From the NCBI RefSeq assembly GCF_900176475.1, contig NZ_FWXX01000018.1:1-40805 (forward strand): a stretch of DNA of 40,805 nt, in the 5' to 3' direction. Position 1 is the first letter of the stretch. The number at the start of each line of letters is the position of its first letter. This DNA comes from Tropicibacter naphthalenivorans (lineage in GTDB: Bacteria > Pseudomonadota > Alphaproteobacteria > Rhodobacterales > Rhodobacteraceae). The notes under the pieces are model-generated. The model did no database searches, was not told where the DNA came from, and saw only the letters and a list, made by a program, of their open reading frames with translations. A program made the position numbers and the translations under genes. This document shows, piece by piece, positions 1 to 8,858 of this stretch.

Positions 1-60
1 GCGCTGATCGTGCCTGAGGCCGGGGACGCGCTGCAACAAGCCCCAGAGACCACCCGTTAA
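1..60 (+). CDS. 3' end of the large glycosyltransferase gene (duplicate of 40711-40770)
   Basis: The reading frame encodes the last 19 residues of the 1068-residue glycosyltransferase, ending in PETTR and a TAA stop at 58-60. It is not a separate gene: it is the circular continuation of the gene starting at 37564. It matters because it shows that the methyltransferase gene at 96 lies only 35 bases downstream of that glycosyltransferase, so they probably share a transcript. Confidence 0.93.
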   Translation, partial: ALIVPEAGDALQQAPETTR

Positions 61-95
61 AACGTTTTAAAGATGACGACAAAAGGACTTTGCCC
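1..95. repeat. Terminal direct repeat, left copy (circular contig overlap)
   Basis: These 95 bases are identical to positions 40711-40805. The repeat starts inside a coding region and ends just before a start codon, with no mobile-element features. It is therefore best read as the overlap left when a circular molecule was written out linearly. One copy should be dropped, giving a circle of about 40,710 bp. Confidence 0.95.
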
Positions 96-1106
96 ATGAT
101 CACCCCTATCGCCCGAAGCGTCGTCGGCAGCCCGATGCTGCAAAATCTGGATCTGAAGACCGAGATCAAGCACCAGCGCGCCACCGGCACCCTGCCGGGG
201 ATGCTGTCCTTTTGGGAACGCTCTATGCTGCACGCCTTGGCGGCGCGGACGTGGCGCGGCGATGGGACGATCATCGACGGCGGCAGCTTTTTCGGCTCGT
301 CCCTCGTGGCGACGGCCAGCGGGCTGCGCGCCAATCCGGTGACGGCGGGCGTGGACATGACGCGCTTTCCCGGCGGCAAGCCGGTGCACGGCTACGAGCT
401 GGGCTTTTTGCCCGCGCCGGGCAGCGACAAGGTCGACCCGCACCGCGAATTCGGCGGGGTAAAGTACAAGCTCGGCGACAGCTTTGTGCCGATCCTTCAG
501 GACAATATCGCGCCCTACAATGACCTGATCGACCTGCATATCGGCGACCTCAACGAGGAACGCTGGGACGGATCGCCGATCGAGATCGCCTTTATCGACG
601 TGTGCAAGACCGCGCGGCTGAACGCCCATGTCTCGACCCAGTTCTACCCGGCGATGATCCCCGGCAATTCGACCCTGATCAACCAGGATTTCTTCTTTGA
701 CCGCCTGCCGTGGGTCAAGGTCACCATGGGCTATCTCAAGGACTACTACCGCTGGGAAGGCCAGGTCTTTACCTCGTCGATTTACTCCAGCGTCAAGGCG
801 GTGCCGCAGGATGTGGCCGATTACGACCCCTATACCGAAGCCTCCTATGAGGAATGCCTTGCCTATCACGACGCGGTCGAGTTCCCCGGCATCGAGCGCA
901 AGTGGCAGTTCTTCCTTGCGCTCTCGCGCGGCTACCTGATGGCGCTTAAGCACCGCAAGGACGACGCGCTGGGGCATCTGCGCGCGGTGCAGGACGATTA
1001 CGCCGACATCCTTGGCGATCTCGAGGAAAACCCGCGCGGCAACCAGTTCCGGCTGGATCGCGCGGTGCGGCAGATTTCCAACGGCAATATCTTCAAGGTG
1101 TCCTGA
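96..1106 (+). CDS. Putative class I methyltransferase-like protein, glycan cluster
   Basis: Encodes 336 residues. The ATG at 96 is preferred over a TTG two codons earlier because AAGGA at 83-87 lies 8 bases before it. Residues 59-69 (IIDGGSFFGSS) resemble the glycine-rich SAM-binding motif I of Rossmann-fold methyltransferases. A later IAFIDVCK stretch sits where related O-methyltransferases of the TylF/Methyltransf_24 type have IDGDH, so the usual metal or catalytic residues are not obvious. No signal peptide or membrane segment is seen. Its TGA overlaps the next gene's ATG by one base (TGATG), which indicates translational coupling. It follows the large glycosyltransferase by 35 bases on the circle. 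A role in methylating a sugar or glycan is inferred from context; catalytic activity is uncertain. Confidence 0.6.
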   Translation: MITPIARSVVGSPMLQNLDLKTEIKHQRATGTLPGMLSFWERSMLHALAARTWRGDGTIIDGGSFFGSSLVATASGLRANPVTAGVDMTRFPGGKPVHGYELGFLPAPGSDKVDPHREFGGVKYKLGDSFVPILQDNIAPYNDLIDLHIGDLNEERWDGSPIEIAFIDVCKTARLNAHVSTQFYPAMIPGNSTLINQDFFFDRLPWVKVTMGYLKDYYRWEGQVFTSSIYSSVKAVPQDVADYDPYTEASYEECLAYHDAVEFPGIERKWQFFLALSRGYLMALKHRKDDALGHLRAVQDDYADILGDLEENPRGNQFRLDRAVRQISNGNIFKVS

Positions 1107-2473
1107 TGGCCAAGAATGACATGCCTGACGACCTTCTCGTGGATGCCAAACAGGCCATCCAGCGCAGTGATTGGCCCGAAGCACACGACCTGCTGACCCA
1201 GCTTTTGGCGCAACGGCCCAGCGGTGTCGTACGGTTTTTTCTGGCGCGGGTGCAGCACGAACAGGGCAAGCCGGACGAGGCGCTGGGGATGTTGGCCCCC
1301 TTCCTCGAGAAAAACCCGGACCATGCCGGCGGGCACCTGCTGCAAGGGCGCATCTTTTTGGCGCTGGACGATCTGGACGCCGCCGAGGCCGCAGTCCTGC
1401 GTGCCATAGAGCTCAACCCCGAGCTCACTCCGGCGACGCGCCTGCTGGACCAGATCCGCCAAGAGCGGGTGATGATCCAAGCGCGCCAATTCATCGCGGT
1501 GGTGGATGCCGACTACCTCGCCGCGCGCGACACCGGCCCGAGCGAGGCCTTGATCGCCGCCGCGCAAGGGCTGGCCGACCTGCCCCCTGGCCCCAATTGG
1601 AACAACGACACTGAACAGGCGAAAATCGCCTATTTCCACTTTGCCCCGGACCTCAAACAGGCTCTACGTAACTACGATCCGCATCTGATCGACGTCTCGA
1701 CCCGCTTTGATTACATCACCTGGCCCAAGCGGATTCAGGATCACGTGCGCGGCAAATCGGTGATCGACGTGGGCTGCGGCTTTGGCGGCTACGGCATGGG
1801 CTTTTTGGTGGCGGGGGCGGTGGATTACGCCGGGCTCGATCCGGTGATGAAGCTCGACAGCACCCGCGCCAAGAACAAGCGCACCCGCACCTGGTCGGAT
1901 ATGGGCGTCACCCCGCGCGAGGTCGCAGACGCCCTGCCCGCCATCCGCCTGTTCGAATGTATCGCCGAGGACATGCCGGTCGAGGAAACCTTTGACACGG
2001 TGGCGCTGCACAATGTGACCGAACACCTGATCCAGCTTGACCTGGTGTTTTCCGGGCTGGTCAAGCTGTGCAAGCCGGACACGCGGGTGATCTACCTGCA
2101 CCACAACTTTTTCTGCTGGAACGGGCACCACTTTGCCCCCAACCAGCCGCACCAGCTGGACTTGGACAACCCCAAGCACCTTGAGGTTTACGACTGGCGC
2201 CACATCGACCTGCATGCCGCGGGCCTGCCGGATGATCACTATTTCACCACCCATCTAAACCAGATCCGGTTGGATGAAATCCGCGCCATCACAGAGAAGT
2301 ATTTCGACATCGAGGTCTGGGACGAGATCCCCTCTTCTCAGGCCACGCTAGAGCGGCTCACGCCCGAAATTCTGGACCGTGTCCGCCAATCCGTGCCCGA
2401 TCTGACCGAACGGGAATTGAAGACCAACGTCGTTTTTTGCATCGCGCGCCCAAAAGCTTTGGCTGAGGGCTAG
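1106..2473 (+). CDS. TPR-methyltransferase fusion protein
   Basis: Encodes 455 residues. About residues 10-135 form TPR-like helical repeats (for example PDEALGMLAPFLEKNPDHAG and LDDLDAAEAAVLRAIELNPE). From about residue 215 there is a SAM-dependent methyltransferase domain with motif I VIDVGCGFGGYG followed by an acidic residue in YAGLDP. LHNVTEHL and IYLHHNFF follow, as in the Methyltransf_23/ubiE-like group. The start ATG overlaps the previous stop. The protein has no signal peptide and is likely cytoplasmic. TPR-methyltransferase fusions are common in polysaccharide loci of alphaproteobacteria, where they are thought to cap or decorate glycans. The acceptor here is unknown. Confidence 0.75.
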   Translation: MAKNDMPDDLLVDAKQAIQRSDWPEAHDLLTQLLAQRPSGVVRFFLARVQHEQGKPDEALGMLAPFLEKNPDHAGGHLLQGRIFLALDDLDAAEAAVLRAIELNPELTPATRLLDQIRQERVMIQARQFIAVVDADYLAARDTGPSEALIAAAQGLADLPPGPNWNNDTEQAKIAYFHFAPDLKQALRNYDPHLIDVSTRFDYITWPKRIQDHVRGKSVIDVGCGFGGYGMGFLVAGAVDYAGLDPVMKLDSTRAKNKRTRTWSDMGVTPREVADALPAIRLFECIAEDMPVEETFDTVALHNVTEHLIQLDLVFSGLVKLCKPDTRVIYLHHNFFCWNGHHFAPNQPHQLDLDNPKHLEVYDWRHIDLHAAGLPDDHYFTTHLNQIRLDEIRAITEKYFDIEVWDEIPSSQATLERLTPEILDRVRQSVPDLTERELKTNVVFCIARPKALAEG

Positions 2474-2566
2474 GGATGCCCCCCCGTGGGGCCTTTGGGC
2501 ACCGCGTTATTACAACCCCAGTGTGCCGGTGGTGATCCCACCGCTTTCGATCCAAGGAGACCTTTC

Positions 2567-2722
2567 ATGCTAGACGATCTTGAAGCGCTTCAGGAAAAAA
2601 CCACCCGCAACGAGCTGCGCGCCAAGGATGCCGAAGCGCGCCTGCGCATCATCGAGGCCGAGATTGCCATCATCCACAAGCGCAAGGAATTGCTGGCGCT
2701 CAAGGATCAGGACGACGCCTGA
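2567..2722 (+). CDS. Small coiled-coil protein, unknown function
   Basis: Encodes 51 residues beginning MLDDLEALQEKTT. The ATG at 2567 has a strong ribosome-binding site, AAGGAGA at 2554-2560, and is chosen over an in-frame GTG at 2486 that lacks one. The whole protein is charged and helical, with heptad-like spacing of leucine, isoleucine and alanine, so it is probably a short coiled coil. It ends 20 bases before the convergent RTX gene's stop. It is the last gene of the glycosyltransferase-methyltransferase run, 93 bases after the previous stop. I recognise no family. Confidence 0.6.
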   Translation: MLDDLEALQEKTTRNELRAKDAEARLRIIEAEIAIIHKRKELLALKDQDDA

Positions 2723-2742
2723 CCCGGCATCTGCGCCGCGCC

Positions 2743-4170
2743 TTACAGGATGAAATCCGCCTCGGTCAGACCATGGGTCAGGGCCGTGAGGATTTCCGTG
2801 TCGCCCGTGCCATCGCCATCGGTATCGACCTGTATCAGGCTCGATCCGGTGGACAGTTCCAGCACCCGCACCTCGCGGGCCGCGCCGCTAAAGGCGCTGG
2901 CCCCGATATAGCTCAGGATGCCCGGCGCGACCGAGGCGAGATCGATCAGATCCTGTCCCGGCGTAAAGCCGCGGATCACGTCACGCTGCGCCCCGACGGC
3001 ACTGTCCGAGACGCTCTGAAAGATGATCGTGTCCTCGCCGGACTGGGCATAGATCACGTCGCGCCCGCCCTGCCCGTACAGATCGTTCTGTCCAGCCCCG
3101 CCGAACAGCCGGTCGGCGTCATCGCCCCCGCGCAACGTATCGTCACCATTCCCGCCAAAGATGTCGTCTGCCCCGGCATCGCCGTTGATGTCGTCATCGC
3201 CATTGTCGCCGGTCAGCCGATCGTTGCCTGACCCGCCGCGAATGGTGTCGTTGTCTTCGCCGCCGTTGACCGTGTCATTGCCCGATCCGCCATACAGCAC
3301 ATCATCGCCGCCCAGCCCGCGCACCAGATCGTCTTCGGCGTCGCCCGACAGCTGATCGCTGAGGTTGCCCCCCTGCAAGGTGTCGCTGCCCGACCCGCCG
3401 GTCACGAACTCGGTCGCGGCGCTGTCCCCCAGCGCGCGATAGTAATCGGCCCCCTCCTCCAGTGAGACCTTGCCCAGGATCATGCCGCTGTTGAACAGCC
3501 GATCATCGCCATCGCCAAGGTATGTATCCCCTTGGATCATGCCGGAATTCGTTACTGTATCGGCATAAGTCACCGATCCCTGGATCGCCACATTGCCCTG
3601 TGCCAGAATGCTGCCGGTGTTGCTGAAGCTCATGGGAGAGAGGCTTTCGACCAGCGCGCGGCCTGCGCCGGGGAGGCCCGAGATGATGCCGCTGTTGACC
3701 ATGAACACCGGCGAGGCCCCCGCCCCCACCCAAAGCGCGCTTTGCGGGGCGCTGCCGGTCAGGGTGATCTGGCCGTGGTTTTCCATGCGGTTGCCGGTGC
3801 CCCCGCCCCCCAGGTACAGCGCATACCCACCTGAGGCGACCTCACCATAGTTGACGATGCTGTTGCCGTTGCCCGCATCGACGATGATCCCGCCCAGGGC
3901 GGCGTGGACCGCGCCACTGCTGCCGACGAGGATGGTGCATTGCACAGCGCTGGTGGACAGGGAAAAGAAGTCGACCCCGGTTTCCCCCGCCGCGACGGTG
4001 CCCAGCACGGTCAGCGTCGCCCCGGTCAGTTGCAGATCACTGCGGGTCGGGCTGCCCCTGAACCCGTCCCCCGACGAGCGCACATAGATATCCGGGATCA
4101 GGACAAAGTAATTGTTGTCCTGAATCAGATATGTGCTCGACTGGTGCGTGGTGATCGCCTGGAACGTCAT
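2743..4170 (-). CDS. RTX calcium-binding protein with beta-helix-like N-terminal half
   Basis: Encodes 475 residues. Residues about 90-250 carry repeats of the form N-x-G-x-I-x-G (MENHGQITLTG, VNSGIISG, SNTGSILAQG, TNSGMIQG, FNSGMILG), which suggest a right-handed beta-helix. Residues about 270-390 are GGxGxDxLx RTX nonapeptides that bind calcium and fold into a beta-roll. The last 80 residues resemble the C-terminal part of serralysin-type proteins (FTPGQDLIDLASV ... VDTDGDGTGDTEI) and should contain an uncleaved type I secretion signal. No Sec signal is present. A secreted adhesin-like or matrix protein is likely. This RTX block lacks the basic GQR/GNRH cassette found in four other proteins here. 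Confidence 0.85.
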   Translation of the reverse strand: MTFQAITTHQSSTYLIQDNNYFVLIPDIYVRSSGDGFRGSPTRSDLQLTGATLTVLGTVAAGETGVDFFSLSTSAVQCTILVGSSGAVHAALGGIIVDAGNGNSIVNYGEVASGGYALYLGGGGTGNRMENHGQITLTGSAPQSALWVGAGASPVFMVNSGIISGLPGAGRALVESLSPMSFSNTGSILAQGNVAIQGSVTYADTVTNSGMIQGDTYLGDGDDRLFNSGMILGKVSLEEGADYYRALGDSAATEFVTGGSGSDTLQGGNLSDQLSGDAEDDLVRGLGGDDVLYGGSGNDTVNGGEDNDTIRGGSGNDRLTGDNGDDDINGDAGADDIFGGNGDDTLRGGDDADRLFGGAGQNDLYGQGGRDVIYAQSGEDTIIFQSVSDSAVGAQRDVIRGFTPGQDLIDLASVAPGILSYIGASAFSGAAREVRVLELSTGSSLIQVDTDGDGTGDTEILTALTHGLTEADFIL

Positions 4171-4220
4171 GGCCCTGCTGTAGCACAGGCTTGGTATCCG
4201 AAGCGTTTACCGCGATTGCG

Positions 4221-4916
4221 TCACTCTGGGCTTTCCCCGCGCGAGACGTTGCTTTTGGGGAAGTCGATCTGCGGCGCCTCGACGCCGTAAAACGCGGCCA
4301 GCGCGGTCCAGTCGTTCAGATCGTCCCATTCCAGTTCCAGGCACTGCTGCGGCCCGGATCGGCGCACGCGTTTAAAGTTGCGATACTGGCGGCGCCAGAA
4401 CTTGTGCATCTTTTTGCGGCGGGCGCTGGCGTTGGTCGCCCATTCGGTATGGTCGGGGTAGATCTCGGGGTGGGTCTCTTCCCAGTGCTGCACGCTGGCC
4501 ATCCAATCCTTGCGTGCCCGGTTGATCCAGATAAAGCGCGCCTGCGGGGCCAGCACCTTGCGGATAAAGGGATGGATTTGCGTGTGCCCAAAGGGCGCGT
4601 CCTGAAACACGTCATAGGGGGCGATACAGGACACCAGCTCGGCCAGCTCGTCCTTGACGCGGTCGGCGTGCTCGGCGTGAAAGGCACGAAACCCTTGGGA
4701 TTTATCCGCCAGCTTTTGCAGGTCGCGCAGCGCGGGCTGGATTTTCTGCAACAGCACCCGGTTGTGTTTCATGGCGCGGGTCCCCACCCCCAGCGCCAAA
4801 AGCGCATGGCCCACCGAGGTCGTGCCGGTCTTGTAGGGCGAGCACACGATGTGGACCGGGCGGGTGATCTCGCCGTTCTTGATCCACCTCTTGGCCAGCG
4901 TGCGCCGCAACACCAT
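4221..4916 (-). CDS. Sulfotransferase family protein (Sulfotransfer_4-like)
   Basis: Encodes 231 residues. Residues 26-36, SPYKTGTTSVG, match the 5'-phosphosulfate-binding loop of PAPS-dependent sulfotransferases. RFIWINRARKDWMASV is in the position of the 3'-phosphate-binding strand and helix. The length and spacing fit the Sulfotransfer_4 type better than carbohydrate Sulfotransfer_2. It is basic and appears cytoplasmic. The ATG lies 3 bases after the stop of the upstream glycosyltransferase, so the two are surely co-transcribed. The inferred role is sulfation of the sugar product made by that glycosyltransferase. The stretch between its stop and the next RTX gene (4171-4220) shows no clear terminator. 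Confidence 0.75.
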   Translation of the reverse strand: MVLRRTLAKRWIKNGEITRPVHIVCSPYKTGTTSVGHALLALGVGTRAMKHNRVLLQKIQPALRDLQKLADKSQGFRAFHAEHADRVKDELAELVSCIAPYDVFQDAPFGHTQIHPFIRKVLAPQARFIWINRARKDWMASVQHWEETHPEIYPDHTEWATNASARRKKMHKFWRRQYRNFKRVRRSGPQQCLELEWDDLNDWTALAAFYGVEAPQIDFPKSNVSRGESPE

Positions 4917-4919
4917 GGG

Positions 4920-6749
4920 TCAGCGCCCGTTGCCTTTGAGCCAGGCATAGAGCCGCAGCAGCGGCCCCTTGAGGATCGGCACCCGTTCCGCCAGTTCCCG
5001 GCCCCAGCGGACCACCGGGCTTTTGGAGCGGGTCAGCTGAATCTTGGGTTGCACCAGGCCAGCCAGCACCTCGCTGTAGAACGGCGTGCGGATCAGCGCG
5101 CTCCAGTAGTATTGCGACCAGGGCAGCGCGCCGGCCTTCCACGGTTTGTAATCGCGGTCGGCATAGTGGATCAGCCAAGGGTCTTTCTTGGCGGCCATGG
5201 CTTGGCGCTGGTTGCCCACCGGCACACGGCCATAAGAAGCGGGCCCGGAGTTGAACACGTTCCACCGCGGATCAAGCAGGAACAGAGACTGTTTGAACGT
5301 CTTGTTCAGGATGTCCTGATCGCGGAACAGGTACCGCCCCTCCAGCGCTTCGCGCATCAATTCACGCCCCAAGGCCGGCAAATCGCCCATGGCGGCAAAG
5401 TTGAACAGCAGCACCCCGGCGTTGAAATAGCGCGCGATCTGCTCGTCGCTCAGGCCCAAGACCTCGCGGTGATAGACCGACAGATCCGGCACCTCGGGGT
5501 CGATGGTCTTGACCGGGCCGGACAGGGTGCGCGTCATGATCCAGTCGGGCACAGCGGCGATCTGCGCATCGCCCATATCGGTGTCGTACAGCGCGCAGAC
5601 ATCGGCGCGCAGGATCGTATCGGCGTCCAGATACAGCAGCCGGTCCAGCCCCGGCAGCAGCGAGAACAGCAAAAAGCGGTTGTAGGTGGCGTTCGAGGGT
5701 GCGCGGCTGGTCGAGCGATAGCCCTTTTCCAGCGCCTTGCCAGAGTTGATCGCCAGCATCTGCGCATCGGGGTGATCGGCCAGCACTTCGCGCAGCATGT
5801 CCAACTGGCGCGGCGCAATCCCTGAGTGCAGGAAATACAGCCGCAGCGGGCGGGCCGGGTCGGCGTGGTCGATCAAGGATCGCAGCATCGCCGCCGCATG
5901 GGGCAGATAGGCCCGGTCCGAGGCCATGGCCAGATGCACGGCGTTCTCTTCGACCGGGTCACCCTTGGCGATCTGCGGCGAGACAAGCGCTTCGGACAGG
6001 TTCAAAATGCTGGTTTCGCGCAGGGTTAGAGACGGATTGACCTTTTGCTCGTGGTGCACCCAGACGGTCAGCAGGCGTTCCGCCAGAAAGCCCAGGTAGC
6101 GCGCTTGATAGGCGGTATAGAACCGGCGGTCGGCGGGCACCGCCTCGACCTTGAAAAGGATGTCGAACAGCCACGCGCAGTAGCGATCGAACAGCGCCCG
6201 GCGCATCAAAGCCATATTGCCCAGACGCACGGTACGGCTGCGCGCGACCTCTTCAAAGCTGTCGGCGTACGCGGGGTGATCGCGGGTGATGATCTCGCGC
6301 AGCAGGTCGAAATCATCCGGCGCGTGCCCGGCCTTGTAGTTGGCCTCGACGGTGCGGCCCATGGTGTGCAGGCGCGGCAGCACGATGTCCCAGGCGTCGC
6401 TTTGGGTGGTCAGCCAGTCTTCGGCCTCGTCCAGCCATTGCGGGATGTCGAACAGCTCAAGGCGCGCCTCGACCGGGCCAGTGGGGCAGCGACCGGTGAA
6501 ATCCAGCAGGCGACGATAGTGCATGAGGCCCACGTGGCTCGCCTCGGAGGGGTTCTGCCACGCCCAATACAGCGCGGTCAGCTCGCAATAGGCGCCGTTG
6601 CGCTCCGAGATATGCGTGCCGGTGTCATCGCCGATCATCCCCGGCAAGGGGGCGGCGGCACCGGCGCGGCCAACGTGGATGGGATGAATCTGGTCCGAGG
6701 AAATACGCGGGGCCGGCTGGTGGTAGGCCGTATAAATCGCGGCAGTCAT
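4920..6749 (-). CDS. DUF4422-GT8 fusion glycosyltransferase
   Basis: Encodes 609 residues with two domains. Residues 1 to about 255 match DUF4422, a glycosyltransferase-like domain of capsule loci, with its hallmark Y-x-ELTALYWAWQN and HVGLMHYRR (residues 54-80). Residues about 268-560 are a GT8 (LgtC-like) transferase. Its start HLAMASDR, DxD motif LYLDADT (D375, D377), FNAGVLLFN, DQDILN and WLIHYADRDYKPW are all in the usual order. GT8 enzymes retain sugar configuration and use UDP-hexoses such as UDP-galactose. No membrane segment is seen. It is followed after 3 bases by a sulfotransferase, and diverges from the GT2 gene at 6917 across 167 bases that hold no recognisable operator. Confidence 0.85.
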   Translation of the reverse strand: MTAAIYTAYHQPAPRISSDQIHPIHVGRAGAAAPLPGMIGDDTGTHISERNGAYCELTALYWAWQNPSEASHVGLMHYRRLLDFTGRCPTGPVEARLELFDIPQWLDEAEDWLTTQSDAWDIVLPRLHTMGRTVEANYKAGHAPDDFDLLREIITRDHPAYADSFEEVARSRTVRLGNMALMRRALFDRYCAWLFDILFKVEAVPADRRFYTAYQARYLGFLAERLLTVWVHHEQKVNPSLTLRETSILNLSEALVSPQIAKGDPVEENAVHLAMASDRAYLPHAAAMLRSLIDHADPARPLRLYFLHSGIAPRQLDMLREVLADHPDAQMLAINSGKALEKGYRSTSRAPSNATYNRFLLFSLLPGLDRLLYLDADTILRADVCALYDTDMGDAQIAAVPDWIMTRTLSGPVKTIDPEVPDLSVYHREVLGLSDEQIARYFNAGVLLFNFAAMGDLPALGRELMREALEGRYLFRDQDILNKTFKQSLFLLDPRWNVFNSGPASYGRVPVGNQRQAMAAKKDPWLIHYADRDYKPWKAGALPWSQYYWSALIRTPFYSEVLAGLVQPKIQLTRSKSPVVRWGRELAERVPILKGPLLRLYAWLKGNGR

Positions 6750-6916
6750 CTACTGTACTCTTCCTCGTGTTTCCCGGTCTTTGCCGGGGCCAGCGCGGCG
6801 GGGCGCGGGCGCTCTTCTTATAGGGGTATGCTGTAGAGCATCACCCAAAAATGGTCTAGAGGCAGAGAGGACAGGGCGGCAACGCACCGCCGCATCCAAG
6901 ACGCAAGGGGCAGCAG

Positions 6917-7906
6917 ATGACACAGCCGACGCTGGTGGCCGTGGTGGTGACCTACAACCGCCTTGCGCAGCTCAAGGTGACGCTGGACCGCCTGCTAAGC
7001 AGCGCGCCGCAGCACTTGAGCGCGGTGGTCGTGTTCGACAATGCCTCTGATGATGGCACGGGGGCGTTTCTGGCCGAGTGTCTCGCGCGGCAAGACGCCG
7101 GAGATGAAGACGGGCGCCTGCATGTGATCACCAGCCCTGCCAACCTCGGGGGGGCGGGCGGCTTTGAGGCCGCCATGCGCGCCGCCCATGAGCGGTTTGA
7201 CCCCGATTGGATGGTCCTGATGGATGACGACGCGCGCCCTGTTCGCGGTGCATTAGAGACGTTTCACGCCGTCCCGCGCACCCCGCAAGAGGCCTGGGCC
7301 GCCGCCGTGTATTACCCCGACGGGCGGGCCTGCGACATGAACCGGCCTTGGATCAATCCCTTCCGTTCGGGGGCGGATCTGCTGCATTCGCTGCGCCATG
7401 GCCGCGACGGCTTTCACCTGAACGAAGAAGACTACCAAAGCGATCAGACCCGCGACATCGACGGCGGCTCTTTTGTCGGGCTGTTCGTGGCGCGGGCGGC
7501 GATCGAGCGGGTGGGCTACCCTGATGGGCGATTGTTCCTGTACGGCGATGACGTGCTGTATACGCTGGGGCTGTCCCAGGCGGGCGGGCGCATCGGATTC
7601 GACCCGAACATTGCCTTCGAGCACGATTGCGCCACGCTGTCGGGCGGGCCGTCCCCGGTGATGTTCCCCCTGTGGAAGGTCTATTACTTTCACCGCAACC
7701 AAGTGCTGGTCTACCGCCGTGCCGCGGGGCCGGTGCTGTTCTGGCCAGTGCTGGCGCTCAAGGCGCTGTCGTGGTGGCGGCGGGCGGCGGCCTATGGGCC
7801 GCAGCGGCGCGCCTACCTGCGGCTGATCCGCGCCGCCCTGCGCGACGGTTTGCTCCGCGACACCTCCAGGCCCCGCGAGAGGGTGCTGGAGATGGCGCAG
7901 GACTAG
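6917..7906 (+). CDS. GT2 glycosyltransferase, GlfT/rhamnosyltransferase-like
   Basis: Encodes 329 residues. The GT-A fold starts with VVVTYNRLAQL (residues 9-19). NLGGAGGF (76-83) and the metal-binding MDDDARP (DDD at 103-105) follow. GGSFVGLFVARAAIERVG and YGDDVLYTLGLSQAG form the acceptor side. The NLGGAGGF plus DDD pattern is typical of the GT2 branch holding galactofuranosyl- and rhamnosyltransferases. Since this plasmid has a UDP-galactopyranose mutase, a galactofuranosyltransferase is a plausible inference, but the donor cannot be read from sequence. The C-terminal helices are basic and may touch the membrane. The gene converges on kpsM, with stops 38 bases apart. Confidence 0.82.
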   Translation: MTQPTLVAVVVTYNRLAQLKVTLDRLLSSAPQHLSAVVVFDNASDDGTGAFLAECLARQDAGDEDGRLHVITSPANLGGAGGFEAAMRAAHERFDPDWMVLMDDDARPVRGALETFHAVPRTPQEAWAAAVYYPDGRACDMNRPWINPFRSGADLLHSLRHGRDGFHLNEEDYQSDQTRDIDGGSFVGLFVARAAIERVGYPDGRLFLYGDDVLYTLGLSQAGGRIGFDPNIAFEHDCATLSGGPSPVMFPLWKVYYFHRNQVLVYRRAAGPVLFWPVLALKALSWWRRAAAYGPQRRAYLRLIRAALRDGLLRDTSRPRERVLEMAQD

Positions 7907-7944
7907 GGCCGTGTCACGCGTTTTGCGCCGGAACAGAGCCTGTT

Positions 7945-8766
7945 TTAGCGCCGCGCCAAGATCTCCAGGTGGTAGCGCCGCAGCAACAGCAGCCCCAGCG
8001 CCGTGGTCACCATCCCCCAGCCCAGCACATACAGAACCGACACGTAATGCGGCTCGTAGGTGGGATAAAACCCCGACCGCACCAAGCCCGTGATATGCAG
8101 CAAGGGGTTCCACCACAGGATATCCTGCGCCCCCGTGGGCAGATCGCGATACAGCCAGATCACCCCCGACCCCAGGAACAGCGGTCGCGTGACGATCCCC
8201 CAGATCGTGCCCCACACCGGAAAGACCCCCTGCACCACGCAGTTGATCAACCCGATCCCGCCCCCCAGCAGACTGGCCAGCGCAAAGCCCAGCAGGATCG
8301 GCCCAAAGATCAGCGACACCGCCGTGTCCAGCACCGCCAAAATCCCGGCAAACAGGATAAAGGCCACGAGGAATTCGGTCAGCGAGTTCAAGATCCACCG
8401 CCCCATCACCGCGTCGATCCACGTCACCGCCGGATAGCGCAGCAGATTGCGCGAGAAATTCAGCGCGTGCATGACAAAGCGGGCGTTCTTTTGGAACAGG
8501 CCGTAGGCCAGATAGCCCGTGGCGTAGAACAACAAGAAGTTATTGCCCAAGGGCGGCGTGCGCAGCAGCAGCGAAAACCCCAGAGCAAGGAACAAGATCA
8601 TGCCCAACGGCTCGAACACGGCCCAGACATAGCCGCCGGGGCTTCGCCCATAGCGTGCGGACATCTCGCGCAGGATTAGCGCCAGCGTGGTGCGTGCGTG
8701 GCCCCATTTGCGGGCCGTGGGCGCGCGCATGGGCAAGGGGGGCGGAATATCTGCGGTCTCGGTCAC
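7945..8766 (-). CDS. kpsM: Capsule ABC exporter, inner-membrane permease (KpsM/Wzm-like)
   Basis: Encodes about 273 residues if the GTG at 8766 is used; an ATG at 8730 giving 261 residues is possible and has no better ribosome-binding site. LREMSARYGRSPGGYVWAVFEPLGMI is the conserved N-terminal signature of KpsM-type ABC-2 permeases. About six hydrophobic segments follow (FLALGFSLLL, LTEFLVAFILFAGILAVL, LIFGPILLGFALASLLGG, GTIWGIVTRPLFLGSGVIWL and others). It would form the channel that moves a lipid-linked polysaccharide across the inner membrane, powered by the KpsT-like ATPase at 10241. It is divergent from kpsE rather than in one operon with kpsT, which is less usual. The sequence upstream of either start reads on in frame towards 8916, but that would overlap the divergent gene. 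Confidence 0.88.
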   Translation of the reverse strand: MTETADIPPPLPMRAPTARKWGHARTTLALILREMSARYGRSPGGYVWAVFEPLGMILFLALGFSLLLRTPPLGNNFLLFYATGYLAYGLFQKNARFVMHALNFSRNLLRYPAVTWIDAVMGRWILNSLTEFLVAFILFAGILAVLDTAVSLIFGPILLGFALASLLGGGIGLINCVVQGVFPVWGTIWGIVTRPLFLGSGVIWLYRDLPTGAQDILWWNPLLHITGLVRSGFYPTYEPHYVSVLYVLGWGMVTTALGLLLLRRYHLEILARR

Positions 8767-8858
8767 GGGTGCGCGCGCCTCTGGTGCCTCTGGTCTTGGA
8801 CAACCCAAGTATGTAGACTCGGCAAACAAAACGCAAAAGCTCAGGCAGGCAAGCCCCC

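Noticed and set aside
1-95. Terminal repeats as inverted or direct ends of a transposon or linear phage
   Set aside because: They are direct, exactly 95 bp, start within a gene and have no transposase or target duplication; a circular assembly overlap explains them fully.
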